A stretch of 24,782 nt of DNA from Lentisphaeria bacterium (GCA_900768515.1 CAAGDG010000057.1:1-24782), one strand, 5' to 3'. Counted from the first letter of the stretch, positions 8,563 to 18,543 are shown. Notes: generated from the sequence alone by a model not told the origin. Numbers and translations are program-made.

Positions 8563-11500
8563 TTGGAGCAGTCGCATTTCCACCTCTACACCGGCAACAA
8601 GCTTGAGACGCTGGCGGCCGAATTCACGCGGCGGATCTACCTGAAAACGCCGCCGGATCCGTTCCGTCCGGAGACGGTGGTGGTGCAGACGCTGGGGATC
8701 GCCTGCTGGCTCAAGCTGTTTCTGGCGGAACACGCGCCGGTGGCGGCCAATCTGGACACCCCGTTTCTGAACAATTTCATCACCCGGGTGCTGATCCGCT
8801 GCACCCGCGGCGCGATGGCCGAGGAGCTGGAGAAATTTGCGCCGGAGGTGCTGCCGTTCCGGATCCACCGGGCGCTCGAGGGCGCACCGGAACGTTACCC
8901 GGAGCTGGCCGGCTACCTGCGCGGCGGGAAACCGGAAGTCCGGCGCTGGCAGCTGTCGGAACGGATCGCCGAACTCTTCGACCAGTACCAGGTCTACCGG
9001 CCCGACATGCTGATCGGCTGGCGGAACGGGGAACGGGCCGATCCCTGCGACTGGCAGCGGCGGCTCTACCTTGAAATCTTCGACCGGGCGAACGGCCGGG
9101 AACAGCATTTTGAACACTTCTTCCAGCTGCGGGAACTGCCGCCGGGCACGGTTCCGGAGCGGGTCACGATCTTCGGCGTCGGGGCGATGCCGCCGCTGTT
9201 TCTGCGTTTTTTCGAAAAGCTCGCCGCCTTCACGGAGGTGCATTTCTTCTATCTCAACCCCTGCCGGCAATACTGGGCGGACCAGTACAACCGGAGCGAA
9301 CGGCGCCGGCTGCTCGCCCGGGACGGGGGCGACGAATCCGGCCTCGAAGACGGCAATCCCCTGCTCGCCTCGCTCGGCACCCAGGGGCGGGAGTTCTTCA
9401 ACGCGATTCTGGAACTTCCCGGCTGGGAGAGCCAGGAGGAGCTGTTCGAGCCCTTCGCCGAAACCGACCCGGAACGGCCGTTCCGCTACTCCGGGGCCGA
9501 CCGGCTGCACACGCTCCAGCAGGACATCCTCGACATGGTGCGGCGGGGGCCGGGCCCGGGGCCGGATTCCGGGTTCGGGGGGCGCCTCGTATTTTCGGAG
9601 GAGGACGATTCGGTCCGGGTCCACAACTGCCACAGCGACCGCCGCGAAGTGGAAGTCCTCCACGACCGGCTCCTCGAACTGCTTCAAGATCCGTCGATCC
9701 AGCCGCGCGACATCATCGTGATGGCCCCCGACATCACCCGCTACGAACCGGTGATTGACGCCGTCTTCGGTCAGGGGCCGCTGGCCGGACTCTACGCGAT
9801 CTCGGACCGGTCGCTGCGCAGTTCCAGCCGGATCGCCGCCGCATTCCGGGAACTCTTGGAGATGGCCGGCGGCCGGTTCGAGAGCCGGCAGGTCGAAGCG
9901 CTGCTCGAAATTCCGGCGATCCGGAGGAAATTCAATATCGCGGAGGACGACCTCGGGAAACTCCGCTCCCTGCTCGACGCCGCCGCAATCCGGTGGGGCG
10001 TCGACGCCGAAGACCACCGGACGCGGTGCGGCATTCCGTTTCCGGAATACGCCTGGCGGCAGGGACTGGACCGGCTGCTGCTCGGCGTCGCCCAGATGCC
10101 CGATTCCGACAATCCGGCCGCGCTGTCCCCCCCTCCCCTCGAAGCGGCCGAGGGAAACGACGCGCTCCTGCTCGGTCATCTGGCAGCCTTCGCCGGGGAA
10201 ATCTTCCGGCTCCGGGAACTGGAAAACGCGGAGCATACGCCGCGCCGGTGGAGCCGGCTGCTGCTCGATCTCATCGACCGCTTCTTCGCCGAAAGCCGGG
10301 AGGAGCTGCCAGAACTTGCCGCGCTGCGGCTCGCGGTACAGCGTCCGGCGGAGCTGGCGGAACGCGCCGGGTTCGACCTGCCGCTCCCGCTGGAAGTGGT
10401 GCTGGAACTGGTCGACAAGGGACTCGAACTGCCGGACCGGAACGACCGTTTCCTGCGCGGACGGATCACCTTCTCCTCTCTGGTTCCGATGCGGAGCATT
10501 CCGATGCCGGTCGTGGCGATTCTCGGCCTCTCGGACGGGGAGTTCCCGCGCCGCGACCTCAAAATCGGATTCAATCTGATCGCGCTCAAGATCCGTCCCT
10601 GCGACCGTTCGCGGCAGCTGGAGGACCGCTACCTTTTTCTGGAGGCGCTGCTCTCGGCACGGAAACGGCTGCTGCTCTTCTATCAGGGACAGACCGCGAA
10701 AAGTGACGACCGCTTCCCGCCGGCAGTGCCGCTTCAGGAATTGATCGACTGTTTGAAGGAGACCGCGCCCTTCGAAGAGACGGTCCACAAGCTCCAGCCG
10801 TTCGACTTTCAATACTTCACGCCGGAAGCAGGCAGGGATTTCCGTTCCTATTCGCACGAAAACTTCCTTGCGGCACAGTCGCTGGAGCGGGCACTCCGGG
10901 AGGGGACGCTTCCGGAGGCGCCGCCGGATTTCTCCGCCGCGGCGGAAACAGAACCGCCCGCCGAAATCGATCTTGAAGAGTTCGAGGCGTTCTTCCTGAA
11001 TCCCTGCCAGTGGTTTCTGCGCCGCCGCGCCGGTCTCTTCTGGCCGGAGCGGAATGCCGGAACCGACGACACCGAACCGTTGAAACTGGATCCTCTCGCC
11101 TCCTACCTGCTGCGGCGCGACCTGTTCGACTGGGAGCGGTTCGACCTGCCCGAGGAGCAGGAGTACCGGCAGTTTCAGGAGCGCTGCCGGCTTCCGGTCG
11201 GACCTTCCGGCGAACTGCTGTTCCGGAAGCTCCGCCGCCAGATCCGCCGGATTCCCGAAAGGTGGAAACAGATGCTTGCGGCACGCCGCGAAGTTCCCGC
11301 GGAGGTGACAATCGGAAAACTCCGGATCACCGGAACGATTTCCGTCACCGGGGAAGCGGAGACTCCCGCAGTCCTGGTCGACACTTTTTCCAAAATCAAG
11401 GCGAAGTACCGCATCCGCTGCTACCTTCGCTTTCTGCTCGGCAGCCTCGTGCTGCCGAAAGCGCCGGAAGGGGTGCTCCTGTGCATCAACGACGGTGGCG

Positions 11501-11841
11501 CTTCCGGCTGCCGCTTCGCCCCGGTCGGACGCGAACGGGCAACAGAGATTCTGGAAATGCTCACCGGCTTCTTCCGGGAGGGGTGGCGCCGCCCGCTGCC
11601 GCTCTTTCCCTGCGCCTCGACGGCGGCGGCAGACGCGGCCGGTGACGATGCGGACCGGCTCCGGAAAGCGCGGAAAGCGTTCCACGACAACAGGGAAACA
11701 GCCTTCGACGACTGGGCCGATCCGGCAATCCGCTACTGCTTTCCGGAATTCAACGACAGCGATCCCGCCTTCGGCTCGGAATTTCTCCGTCTGGCGGAGC
11801 TGCTCTACCCGCCGATGGAACCGGAGGAACCGAAATCATGA
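8563..11841 (+). CDS. recC: Exodeoxyribonuclease V (RecBCD) gamma subunit
   Basis: The product has 1092 residues, close to the E. coli RecC length. The start is TTG at 8563, 9 bases after a GGGGGAG Shine-Dalgarno; no better start exists upstream in frame. The N-terminus (FHLYTGNKLETLAAEF, then VVVQTLGIACWLKLFL) follows the RecC pattern, as does the internal segment VPMRSIPMPVVAILGLSDGE. RecC holds RecB and RecD together, splits the duplex and scans for Chi through inactivated helicase- and nuclease-like folds. No Walker A motif is visible, as expected. The stop overlaps the recB start by ATGA. Confidence 0.93.
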   Translation: MEQSHFHLYTGNKLETLAAEFTRRIYLKTPPDPFRPETVVVQTLGIACWLKLFLAEHAPVAANLDTPFLNNFITRVLIRCTRGAMAEELEKFAPEVLPFRIHRALEGAPERYPELAGYLRGGKPEVRRWQLSERIAELFDQYQVYRPDMLIGWRNGERADPCDWQRRLYLEIFDRANGREQHFEHFFQLRELPPGTVPERVTIFGVGAMPPLFLRFFEKLAAFTEVHFFYLNPCRQYWADQYNRSERRRLLARDGGDESGLEDGNPLLASLGTQGREFFNAILELPGWESQEELFEPFAETDPERPFRYSGADRLHTLQQDILDMVRRGPGPGPDSGFGGRLVFSEEDDSVRVHNCHSDRREVEVLHDRLLELLQDPSIQPRDIIVMAPDITRYEPVIDAVFGQGPLAGLYAISDRSLRSSSRIAAAFRELLEMAGGRFESRQVEALLEIPAIRRKFNIAEDDLGKLRSLLDAAAIRWGVDAEDHRTRCGIPFPEYAWRQGLDRLLLGVAQMPDSDNPAALSPPPLEAAEGNDALLLGHLAAFAGEIFRLRELENAEHTPRRWSRLLLDLIDRFFAESREELPELAALRLAVQRPAELAERAGFDLPLPLEVVLELVDKGLELPDRNDRFLRGRITFSSLVPMRSIPMPVVAILGLSDGEFPRRDLKIGFNLIALKIRPCDRSRQLEDRYLFLEALLSARKRLLLFYQGQTAKSDDRFPPAVPLQELIDCLKETAPFEETVHKLQPFDFQYFTPEAGRDFRSYSHENFLAAQSLERALREGTLPEAPPDFSAAAETEPPAEIDLEEFEAFFLNPCQWFLRRRAGLFWPERNAGTDDTEPLKLDPLASYLLRRDLFDWERFDLPEEQEYRQFQERCRLPVGPSGELLFRKLRRQIRRIPERWKQMLAARREVPAEVTIGKLRITGTISVTGEAETPAVLVDTFSKIKAKYRIRCYLRFLLGSLVLPKAPEGVLLCINDGGASGCRFAPVGRERATEILEMLTGFFREGWRRPLPLFPCASTAAADAAGDDADRLRKARKAFHDNRETAFDDWADPAIRYCFPEFNDSDPAFGSEFLRLAELLYPPMEPEEPKS

Positions 11842-14800
11842 ATCCGACGCCGCTCAACTCTCTGACCTGCCCCCTCGACGGCGCCAACCTGATCGAGGCC
11901 GCCGCCGGAACCGGCAAGACCTACAATATCCAGAATCTGACCGTGCGGCTGATCCTGGAACGAAACCTGCCGGTCGAATCGATTCTGGTGCTGACCTTCA
12001 CCGAAGCCGCCGCCGCCGAACTGCGCCGTCGAATCCGGAGTATCCTGCAGACCACTCTCAGCTTTCTGCAGCAACCGGAGCCGGGACCGGAGGAGGGCCG
12101 CGAAGCGGCGCTGATCGAAGCGGCCGCCGCCGCGCCAGAACCGACCGACCGCGCCGAGTGCGTCCGCCGGCTGCGCCGGGCGCTGCTCCACTTCGACGAA
12201 GCGACCATCACGACCATCCACGGTTTCTGCCGCCGGGTCCTCGGGGACTTCGCCTTTGAAAGCGGGGTGCTTTTCAACTCCCGGCTCGAAAAGGAGTACT
12301 CGAAACTGCTTCTGGAACTGGCGCAGGACTTCTACCGCCGGAACTTCTACCGGAAGGAACACGCGGCGCTGCGCGCCCTCTTCGCCGAACGCAGTGCACT
12401 GACGCCGGAGGAGCTGATGCGTCCGGCCGCGCGGCGGATCGGGCAGCCCCAGATCCGCTTCCGCTCCAGGGCGGCCCGCGCCCCCGAGGAGTACCTCGAA
12501 GAGGCGGCACGATGCCTGGAGGAGGTCAAATTCCACTTCCGCGCCGAACTCTTCGACCGGCTCGAAGGCAAGCTCAACAAACCCTACAAAGGGGAGTGGT
12601 TCGACTCCGCCGCCGCCCGGATCGCCGGATTCGCCGCCGGCGCCGGGCTCGACCGTGAACTTCTGGAAGACCTGATCGCGCTCGCGCCGGAAGCTCTGCT
12701 CGGCAAGGTCTCCAATCCCAACTCCCGACCCGGAGCGGAACGGGAACGGCAGGTGCGGGAGGTGACTCTGGAGCCGTTCTTCCAGATCTGCGGCGCACTC
12801 GGCGAGGCGGTCGAACTCTATCCGGAAGCGCTGAAGCAGGAGGCGGTCCGGGAGCTTTCCAGTGCGTTTGAAGCGCGCAAGCTTCGCGAAAACTTCCAGA
12901 CCTTCGACGACCTGCTGACCCGGGTCCACCGGGCGCTCCGCCGTCCGGGGAGCACGCTCCTGCCCGCGCTGCGCCGCCGGTTTCCGGTCGGCATCATCGA
13001 TGAGTTTCAGGACACCGATCCGATCCAGTACGAGATCTTCCACTCGCTCTTTCTGCATCCGGGGGGAACGCTCTTCCTGGTCGGAGACCCCCGGCAGGCG
13101 ATCTACGCCTTCCGGGGCGGAGACATCGCAACCTACCGGCGGGCGGTCCGCGACCTCGACGCGGCGGGAGGGCGCAAGTACACGCTCGACAGCAATTTCC
13201 GTTCCTCGGCGCCGATGATCCGGGCAGTTAACCGGATCTTCCGCGACCACGCATCGGCGTTCGCCGATCCGGAGATTCTCTTTCCCGGAGTGACCGCGCC
13301 GCCCAAGGAGAACGGCGAACCCGAACCGGGGATCCTCGCCGACGGCGTCGAAGAGCCGCATCCGCTGCGGATCTGCTACGATCCGGAGGCCGGCGACGAC
13401 GATCTCCGCGACGCCTGCGCCGACCGGATCCTGGCGCTGCTGGCGGACCGTTCGCTCCGGATTCCCGGACGGGAACCCGGCATCCGCCCCGACGACATCG
13501 CGGTGCTGACACTGCAGTGGCGAGAAGCGGAAGCGATCCGCGACCGGCTGAACCGCCGGGGCGTACCGGCGGTCATCACCCGGACCGGAAACGTCTTCGC
13601 CTCTCCGGAAACCGGAGAACTGATCGCGATGATGGAGGCCGCGCTCGAACCCGGCCGGCTCGACCGCGTCATCCGGGCGCTGGCAACCCCGATCGGCGGA
13701 GTTTCCGCCGACGACCTGCTCCGCCTCCGCACGCCGGGCGGAGAAACCGAACTCGGCAGCCGGAGCGAAACGTTCGAATCGCTCTCGCGGCTCTGGACGG
13801 AAGGCTCCTTTCTCGTCTTCTTCAATGCGATGCTGACCCGGTTCCGGGTACGTGAACGATTTCCGGCCATGCCCGGCGGCGAGCGCAAACTGACCAATCT
13901 GCTCCAGCTCGGGGACCTGCTCCAGAAGGAGGCGGCTCTCCGGCGGCTCCCGCCCGGCGGCCAGCTCCGTTTTCTGGAGGGGAAATGGCTCGATCCGGAA
14001 TCCGCCGACAGCGAGGAGGCCGAACAGCTCCTGGAGACCGACCGCGCCGCCGTCAAAATCATGACGGTCCACCGGAGCAAGGGGCTGGAGTTTCCGGTGG
14101 TCCTGCTGCCGGACCTCTTCCGGAGAAAAGCCTCCGACAAACGCAACCGGGAGCTCTACCATCTGCCGGACGGGTCGCTCGAATACGACCTCTCCGGAGA
14201 TCCCGCCGCCGCCGGGCGCGCCGCCGACGAAACGCTTCAGGAGCTGTTGCGGCTCGCCTACGTCGCCATGACCCGGGCCAAATATCTGTGCATTCTCTTC
14301 TGGAAGAACGACCGTTCGCCGCAGTCGGCGCTCGACTGGCTCTTCCGGTTCCGCTCCGCCGCCGGATTCGACAGTCCCGGCCGGCTGCTCGCGAAGGGAG
14401 GAGCCGCTGCGGAAATTCCGGAGGAGATGCGCGCAGCTCCCCTCCGGGAGGTTTCGACCGGATTCCGGCCGTGGCTCGATCCCTCCCGGCAGCTCCGGGA
14501 ACCGGAACTCGCGCTGGCGGTCGACCCCGCCTGGCAGCTGGCCAGTTACACGGCGCTCTCTCCGCACAGTGCCGGCGGCGAGGCGGGCGCCGGCTTCGAT
14601 TACGATGACGACGAACCCGAAGAGATGCCCCAGAGCGGCGACCGCGGCGGATTCGCGCTGCCCGGCGGGGCCGCCGCCGGAAACGCGCTCCACCGCATTC
14701 TCGAATCACTCGACTTCGACGCGGACCGGGGAACCATCCGCTCCGTCGCCGCCCCGCAGCTGCGCGCCTACGGGCTGATCCGTTCTCCGGAACAGGCTTC

Positions 14801-15398
14801 CGAACTGGAGAATGCGACCGCGGAGCTGCTTTCCGGGGTGCTCCACACGCCGCTGGAGGCCGGAGACGGATGTTGCTTCTCCCTCTCCGAAATCCCGCGG
14901 CGGGACCGGCTCCCGGGACTGGAATTCAACTACCATTTCCGCCGGGGGTTCCACACCTCCGAAATCCGCCGGACGCTGGAGAGCTATGCGAAGGAGAAGT
15001 TCCACCTGGAGTTCTGGCCGGAGTGGAACCGCCACCTCTCCGGCGGGGTTCTGACCGGATTCATCGACCTGGTGTTCCGCCATCACGGCAAGTTCTTCAT
15101 CATCGACTGGAAATCCAACCGGCTCGGCGGAAGACGGCGCAATTTCGCCGCCGCCGCGCTGCCGGAGGCGATGGCCGCGAACTTCTATTTTCTGCAGTAC
15201 CTCTTCTACACCGTGGCGCTTCGCAAGTATCTGGAACTGCGGCTCGGAAGATTCACCGGGGCGGAGTACGAAGCGCAGTTCGGCGGCGTCTTCTACCTCT
15301 TCCTTCGCGGCGTCTCGCCGGATCATCCGGGCGACGGCGTCTTCCACGACCGCCCCCCCTACGCACTGATCCGGCAACTGGAGGAGATCATCGGATGA
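11838..15398 (+). CDS. recB: Exodeoxyribonuclease V (RecBCD) beta subunit, helicase-nuclease
   Basis: The product has 1186 residues, the usual RecB length. It is a 3'-5' SF1 helicase with a C-terminal nuclease. Helicase motifs: EAAAGTGKT (Lys27, Walker A), LTFTEAAAAELRRRIR, IIDEFQDTDPIQ (Walker B), GDPRQAIYAFRGGD, NFRSSAPMI, MTVHRSKGLEFPVV, and AYVAMTRAK. Nuclease motifs: GNALHRIL (His952), GFIDLVF (Asp1077) and DWKSN (Asp1090, Lys1092), followed by YFLQYLFYTVAL. Spacing of the last three residues matches the E. coli catalytic Asp, Asp and Lys. Both activities therefore look intact. It starts in the ATGA overlap with recC and ends in an ATGA overlap with recD. Confidence 0.96.
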   Translation: MNPTPLNSLTCPLDGANLIEAAAGTGKTYNIQNLTVRLILERNLPVESILVLTFTEAAAAELRRRIRSILQTTLSFLQQPEPGPEEGREAALIEAAAAAPEPTDRAECVRRLRRALLHFDEATITTIHGFCRRVLGDFAFESGVLFNSRLEKEYSKLLLELAQDFYRRNFYRKEHAALRALFAERSALTPEELMRPAARRIGQPQIRFRSRAARAPEEYLEEAARCLEEVKFHFRAELFDRLEGKLNKPYKGEWFDSAAARIAGFAAGAGLDRELLEDLIALAPEALLGKVSNPNSRPGAERERQVREVTLEPFFQICGALGEAVELYPEALKQEAVRELSSAFEARKLRENFQTFDDLLTRVHRALRRPGSTLLPALRRRFPVGIIDEFQDTDPIQYEIFHSLFLHPGGTLFLVGDPRQAIYAFRGGDIATYRRAVRDLDAAGGRKYTLDSNFRSSAPMIRAVNRIFRDHASAFADPEILFPGVTAPPKENGEPEPGILADGVEEPHPLRICYDPEAGDDDLRDACADRILALLADRSLRIPGREPGIRPDDIAVLTLQWREAEAIRDRLNRRGVPAVITRTGNVFASPETGELIAMMEAALEPGRLDRVIRALATPIGGVSADDLLRLRTPGGETELGSRSETFESLSRLWTEGSFLVFFNAMLTRFRVRERFPAMPGGERKLTNLLQLGDLLQKEAALRRLPPGGQLRFLEGKWLDPESADSEEAEQLLETDRAAVKIMTVHRSKGLEFPVVLLPDLFRRKASDKRNRELYHLPDGSLEYDLSGDPAAAGRAADETLQELLRLAYVAMTRAKYLCILFWKNDRSPQSALDWLFRFRSAAGFDSPGRLLAKGGAAAEIPEEMRAAPLREVSTGFRPWLDPSRQLREPELALAVDPAWQLASYTALSPHSAGGEAGAGFDYDDDEPEEMPQSGDRGGFALPGGAAAGNALHRILESLDFDADRGTIRSVAAPQLRAYGLIRSPEQASELENATAELLSGVLHTPLEAGDGCCFSLSEIPRRDRLPGLEFNYHFRRGFHTSEIRRTLESYAKEKFHLEFWPEWNRHLSGGVLTGFIDLVFRHHGKFFIIDWKSNRLGGRRRNFAAAALPEAMAANFYFLQYLFYTVALRKYLELRLGRFTGAEYEAQFGGVFYLFLRGVSPDHPGDGVFHDRPPYALIRQLEEIIG

Positions 15399-17296
15399 AA
15401 AAGTCACGTGAACTTACCCCGGAACTGCTGAAACAACAGGCCGCCGCCGGATTTGAAGCAATCGACCTCGCCCTCGGCGACCTCTTCGCACGTCTGGCGC
15501 CGGAAGCGCCGGCGGGGATGGCCCAACTGGCCGGAATGATCGCCTCCCGCGCAGTCCGCCTGGGCCACAGCTGCGTGTCGCTTCCCCGCCACGCCGGAAA
15601 AGAGACGGTTCCGGGAGGGGGATTTTCACTTCCGCCCCTCGCCGACTGGGAGGCGTTCTTCCGCCACCCCGGAACCGCCCGAATCCTCTCGCGCGACACT
15701 GCGGAAGCGCACACTCCCCTGATTGTCGATGATGAGAACAACCTCTATCTGCAACGCTACCGGCAGTACGAACGGATCGTCGCCCGGGAGATCCGGAACC
15801 GGCTCGCCCTCCCCCCGCCTGACGGGGAGTTTCCCCCCGGCACCCTGGCCGCGCTCCACCCCTTCTTCGAAGCCGCGGCCGGAAAGCCGGAGATCGATTT
15901 TCAGCAGCAGGCGGTCTTCATGGCCGGACGCTCCCGCTTTTTCGTGATCACCGGCGGTCCCGGCACCGGCAAGACCACCGTGGCCGCGGCGCTTCTGGCG
16001 CTGGAACTGGAGCGGAATCCGGAACTGGAAATCGCTCTCTGCGCTCCGACCGGAAAGGCGCAGGCGCGACTCCGGGAGGCGGTCCGGGAGGGTGCAACCG
16101 CGCTGCGCGTTCCGGAGCCGCTCCGGGAAAAGCTGCTCGAACTGCCGGTCAGCACCATCCATGCACTGCTCCGACCGGATGCTGCCGGACGCTTCCACGC
16201 CGACCGGAACCATCCGCTCCGGTGCGACCTGGTGCTCGTAGACGAGGCGTCGATGATTCCGCTGTCGCTGATGGCGCACCTTCTGGAGGCGGTCAAACCT
16301 TCGGGGCGGATCGTTCTGCTCGGCGACCACTGCCAGCTCACCTCCATCGAGGCGGGATCGGTTCTGGCCGATCTCTGCAGCGCCGCCCCGGTCAATCACT
16401 TCCGCCCGGCGGATGTCGAAGCGTTCCGCCGCCAGAGCAGCTGGAACGCCGCAGAAGTCTCCACCGGAGCGCCGCCGCTTGCCGGTTCGATCGCGGAACT
16501 CGAACGCAATTACCGCTCCGCCAAAGCCCCGGTCATCAGCCGGATCAGCGCGGCGATCCGGCGGCTCGGCACGGAAGCGGAAGCAACTCCGATCGCCGCG
16601 GAGATCTGCGGCTGCGACGGAAAGGAGTTTCGCACACGTGAAACCGCAGCGCGGGATTTTCCGGAAGAACTCTCCCGCCTGCTCCGGCTGCCGCGCGTGG
16701 ATTCGCTTGCGCTCACCGATCTGCCGCGACTCGCCTGCCGGGGTGGAGAGACGGAGCTTGCCGCCGCGTTCCGCCTGCTCGCCTCCTTCCGGATCCTGAC
16801 GGCGCTGCACGAAGGGCCGCGCGGCGTGACCGGACTCAACGAACTGGCGCGCACCGAACTGCGGATGAACGCCCCCTATGCGCCGGGCCTGCCGCTGATG
16901 GTCCTCCGGAACGACGACGCCACCGGTCTGCGCAACGGCGACATCGGCCTCGTCTGGCCGGAGCGGGACGGCACCCCGCGGATCGCCTTTCCGGACCGGG
17001 AGCGGCGCTACCTTCCGGCCGAACTCCCGGAACACGAACCGGTCTTCGCGATGACGGTGCACAAATCCCAGGGCTCCGGATTCCACAGCGTGCTCATCGT
17101 GCTGCCGGACCGGGAGACGCCGGTGCTGACACGGGAGCTGCTCTACACCGCCATCACCCGCGCCGAAGAACAGGTCGAACTCTGGAGTTCTCCGGAAATG
17201 GTCCGCTTCGCCCTGGAACACCCCTCGCGCCGGGAGTCGGGGCTGGTCCGGCTGCTCGGCGGAGCTTCCGCAGGAGATCCCCCGCTCCGGAACTGA
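15395..17296 (+). CDS. recD: Exodeoxyribonuclease V (RecBCD) alpha subunit, 5'-3' helicase
   Basis: The product has 633 residues from the ATG at 15395. The frame is open for some 500 bases upstream inside recB, but the ATGA overlap and the RecD-like N-terminus (MKKSRELTPELLKQQ) fix the start here. SF1B helicase motifs: GGPGTGKTT (Lys193), CAPTGKAQARL, LVDEASMI (Asp283-Glu284), LLGDHCQL, a C-terminal MTVHKSQGS and LYTAITRAEEQVEL. It is the fast 5'-3' motor of RecBCD. It is the last gene of the recCBD block; the adjacent hairpin at 17301-17333 has its T-run on the other strand. Confidence 0.95.
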   Translation: MKKSRELTPELLKQQAAAGFEAIDLALGDLFARLAPEAPAGMAQLAGMIASRAVRLGHSCVSLPRHAGKETVPGGGFSLPPLADWEAFFRHPGTARILSRDTAEAHTPLIVDDENNLYLQRYRQYERIVAREIRNRLALPPPDGEFPPGTLAALHPFFEAAAGKPEIDFQQQAVFMAGRSRFFVITGGPGTGKTTVAAALLALELERNPELEIALCAPTGKAQARLREAVREGATALRVPEPLREKLLELPVSTIHALLRPDAAGRFHADRNHPLRCDLVLVDEASMIPLSLMAHLLEAVKPSGRIVLLGDHCQLTSIEAGSVLADLCSAAPVNHFRPADVEAFRRQSSWNAAEVSTGAPPLAGSIAELERNYRSAKAPVISRISAAIRRLGTEAEATPIAAEICGCDGKEFRTRETAARDFPEELSRLLRLPRVDSLALTDLPRLACRGGETELAAAFRLLASFRILTALHEGPRGVTGLNELARTELRMNAPYAPGLPLMVLRNDDATGLRNGDIGLVWPERDGTPRIAFPDRERRYLPAELPEHEPVFAMTVHKSQGSGFHSVLIVLPDRETPVLTRELLYTAITRAEEQVELWSSPEMVRFALEHPSRRESGLVRLLGGASAGDPPLRN

Positions 17297-17300
17297 GCGC

Positions 17301-17333
17301 AAAAAAACGCCCCCGGTCCGAAAACCGGAGGCG
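17301..17333 (-). terminator. Rho-independent terminator of the GH130 gene
   Basis: Read on the minus strand, CGCCTCCGGT and ACCGGGGGCG form a 10-bp stem with one mismatch around a 6-base loop, followed by seven T (the A-run at 17301-17307). It lies 28 bases past the GH130 stop, between it and the convergent recD. On the plus strand no T-run follows, although the hairpin may still slow read-through from recD. Confidence 0.85.
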
Positions 17334-17361
17334 GTTATGCACAGAAGATGCCGCGCTCCGC

Positions 17362-18360
17362 TCAGCTGCGGCGGAACGGTTTGATCATGCCGAGCAGATC
17401 ATCGACCGACGCGGTGGCCAGACACTCGACCGTATCAGCCGCGCCGTAGTAGATCTTGACCTCGCCGTCGTCCTCAAGAATCATGCCTCCCGGGAAGATC
17501 ACGCTGCCGCGGAACCCATCCAGTTCGTACTTCTCCGTCGCCCGGAGCAGCGGTTCCGGAGCCAGACCGATCACCTTCTGCGGATTCTCAAGGTCGAGCA
17601 GCATCAGGCCGGCCAGGTACTCCTTGTGCCAGATCCGGTTCGGATTCATCGAGACCTCCCAGCCGAGCAGCGCGCGGTTGTTGTCCTTGTAGGTGGCGTG
17701 GAAGATCGCCAGCCACCCCTTCGACGTCTTGATCGGAGGCGCGGCCGGACCGATCTTGGCGTTGCAGAACGGCACATCCTCCAGACCGAGAACCAGTTTG
17801 GTATCCCCCCAGTAACGGCAGTCCGGCGACATGCTCGACCAGATGTCGAACTTCTCCTGATACCCCCGGCTGTACTCCGGAAACGGGCGCTCCAGACGCA
17901 CGAATTTCCCGGCGAACTTCTCCGGGAAAAGCACCATGTTCCGGTTGTCCGGAGCCGACATCGACAGCACCTCGAAGTTCTCGAAGTCGTCGGTCACCGC
18001 AATGCCGCCGCGGACCCCGTGACGGGTGTCCACCGCAAAGCAGAGGTAGCAGCGGCCATCAATCACCGTCAGGCGCGGATCGTAGAAACGGCTGATCTCG
18101 GGATCCGCGGCGACAATCTGTTCCGCCACCTTCCAGGGGGTCGGCTGCACCTCCCACCGGACCCCGTCGTCACTGTAGGCAATCCCGAGGTTGGTGTAGA
18201 CCTTGTCCCAGCCCTTCGGAGAAAATCCGACGTCGTTGCGGAACACCATCACATAACGTCCGTTGAACTTGCAGACCCCCGCATTGAAAATCAGCGACGC
18301 GTCAAACGGAATATCCGAAGCCTGCAGCACCGGATTGGACGGACAACGAACCAATGCCAT
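17362..18360 (-). CDS. Glycoside hydrolase family 130 protein (beta-mannoside phosphorylase/mannosidase-like)
   Basis: The product has 332 residues. The ATG at 18360 is preceded by AAGGAG eight bases away. Five-bladed propeller family features: FNAGVCKFNGRYVMVFRND (25-43), FYDPRLTVIDG (from residue 92), VTDDFENFE, an FPEKFAGKFVRLERPFP segment, KIGPAAPPIKTSKGWLAIFHA and a late IYYGAADT. No signal peptide is visible, so it is cytoplasmic. GH130 enzymes phosphorolyse or hydrolyse beta-mannosides. The Arg (LERP), Lys (KIGP) and His (FHA) positions resemble those used for phosphate in phosphorylase members, but subfamily and substrate need alignment. It diverges from the four-gene array and shares a LacI-type operator region with it. 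Confidence 0.88.
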   Translation of the reverse strand: MALVRCPSNPVLQASDIPFDASLIFNAGVCKFNGRYVMVFRNDVGFSPKGWDKVYTNLGIAYSDDGVRWEVQPTPWKVAEQIVAADPEISRFYDPRLTVIDGRCYLCFAVDTRHGVRGGIAVTDDFENFEVLSMSAPDNRNMVLFPEKFAGKFVRLERPFPEYSRGYQEKFDIWSSMSPDCRYWGDTKLVLGLEDVPFCNAKIGPAAPPIKTSKGWLAIFHATYKDNNRALLGWEVSMNPNRIWHKEYLAGLMLLDLENPQKVIGLAPEPLLRATEKYELDGFRGSVIFPGGMILEDDGEVKIYYGAADTVECLATASVDDLLGMIKPFRRS

Positions 18361-18408
18361 GTTTTAATCTCCTTACGTTACGCTTTGGAAGCTGAACATC
18401 TCACAATC

Positions 18409-18421
18409 TGAAACGGTTTCA
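18409..18421. promoter_or_regulatory. LacI/GalR-type operator between GH130 and the four-gene array
   Basis: TGAAACGGTTTCA is a perfect palindrome about a central G. It has the length and TGaaac/gtttCA pattern of LacI/GalR-family operators. It is 49-61 bases upstream of the GH130 ATG and just downstream of that gene's best candidate -10 box, a position suited to repression. Only one copy was found, and no LacI-family gene is in the window. Confidence 0.6.
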
Positions 18422-18434
18422 ACGACAACAATCT

Positions 18435-18462
18435 AAGATACCACCGGATTCGAAATTTTCCA
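18435..18462 (-). promoter_or_regulatory. Weak candidate promoter of the GH130 gene
   Basis: On the minus strand, TGGAAA (18462-18457) and TATCTT (18440-18435) are 16 bases apart, each matching about four of six consensus positions. Transcription would start near 18428, putting the LacI-type palindrome at about +7 to +19. Confidence 0.35.
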
Positions 18463-18515
18463 CTGGAAACAGGAGAAAAAAAAGAGAAAGACTGGAAAAA
18501 GTATGAAAAAAATTC

Positions 18516-18543
18516 TTGCACTATTGAAAAACAGAATTATATT
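18516..18543 (+). promoter_or_regulatory. Candidate promoter of the four-gene array
   Basis: TTGCAC (18516-18521) and TATATT (18538-18543) are 16 bases apart. A purine/A-rich stretch (about 18464-18513) lies directly upstream and could act as an UP element. The start would be near 18550. Confidence 0.4.

Noticed and set aside
14870..15394. N-terminal extension of RecD into the recB gene
   Set aside because: The frame is open there but lies within the conserved RecB nuclease domain. The extension looks like an out-of-frame shadow, and the ATG at 15395 gives a normal RecD length.
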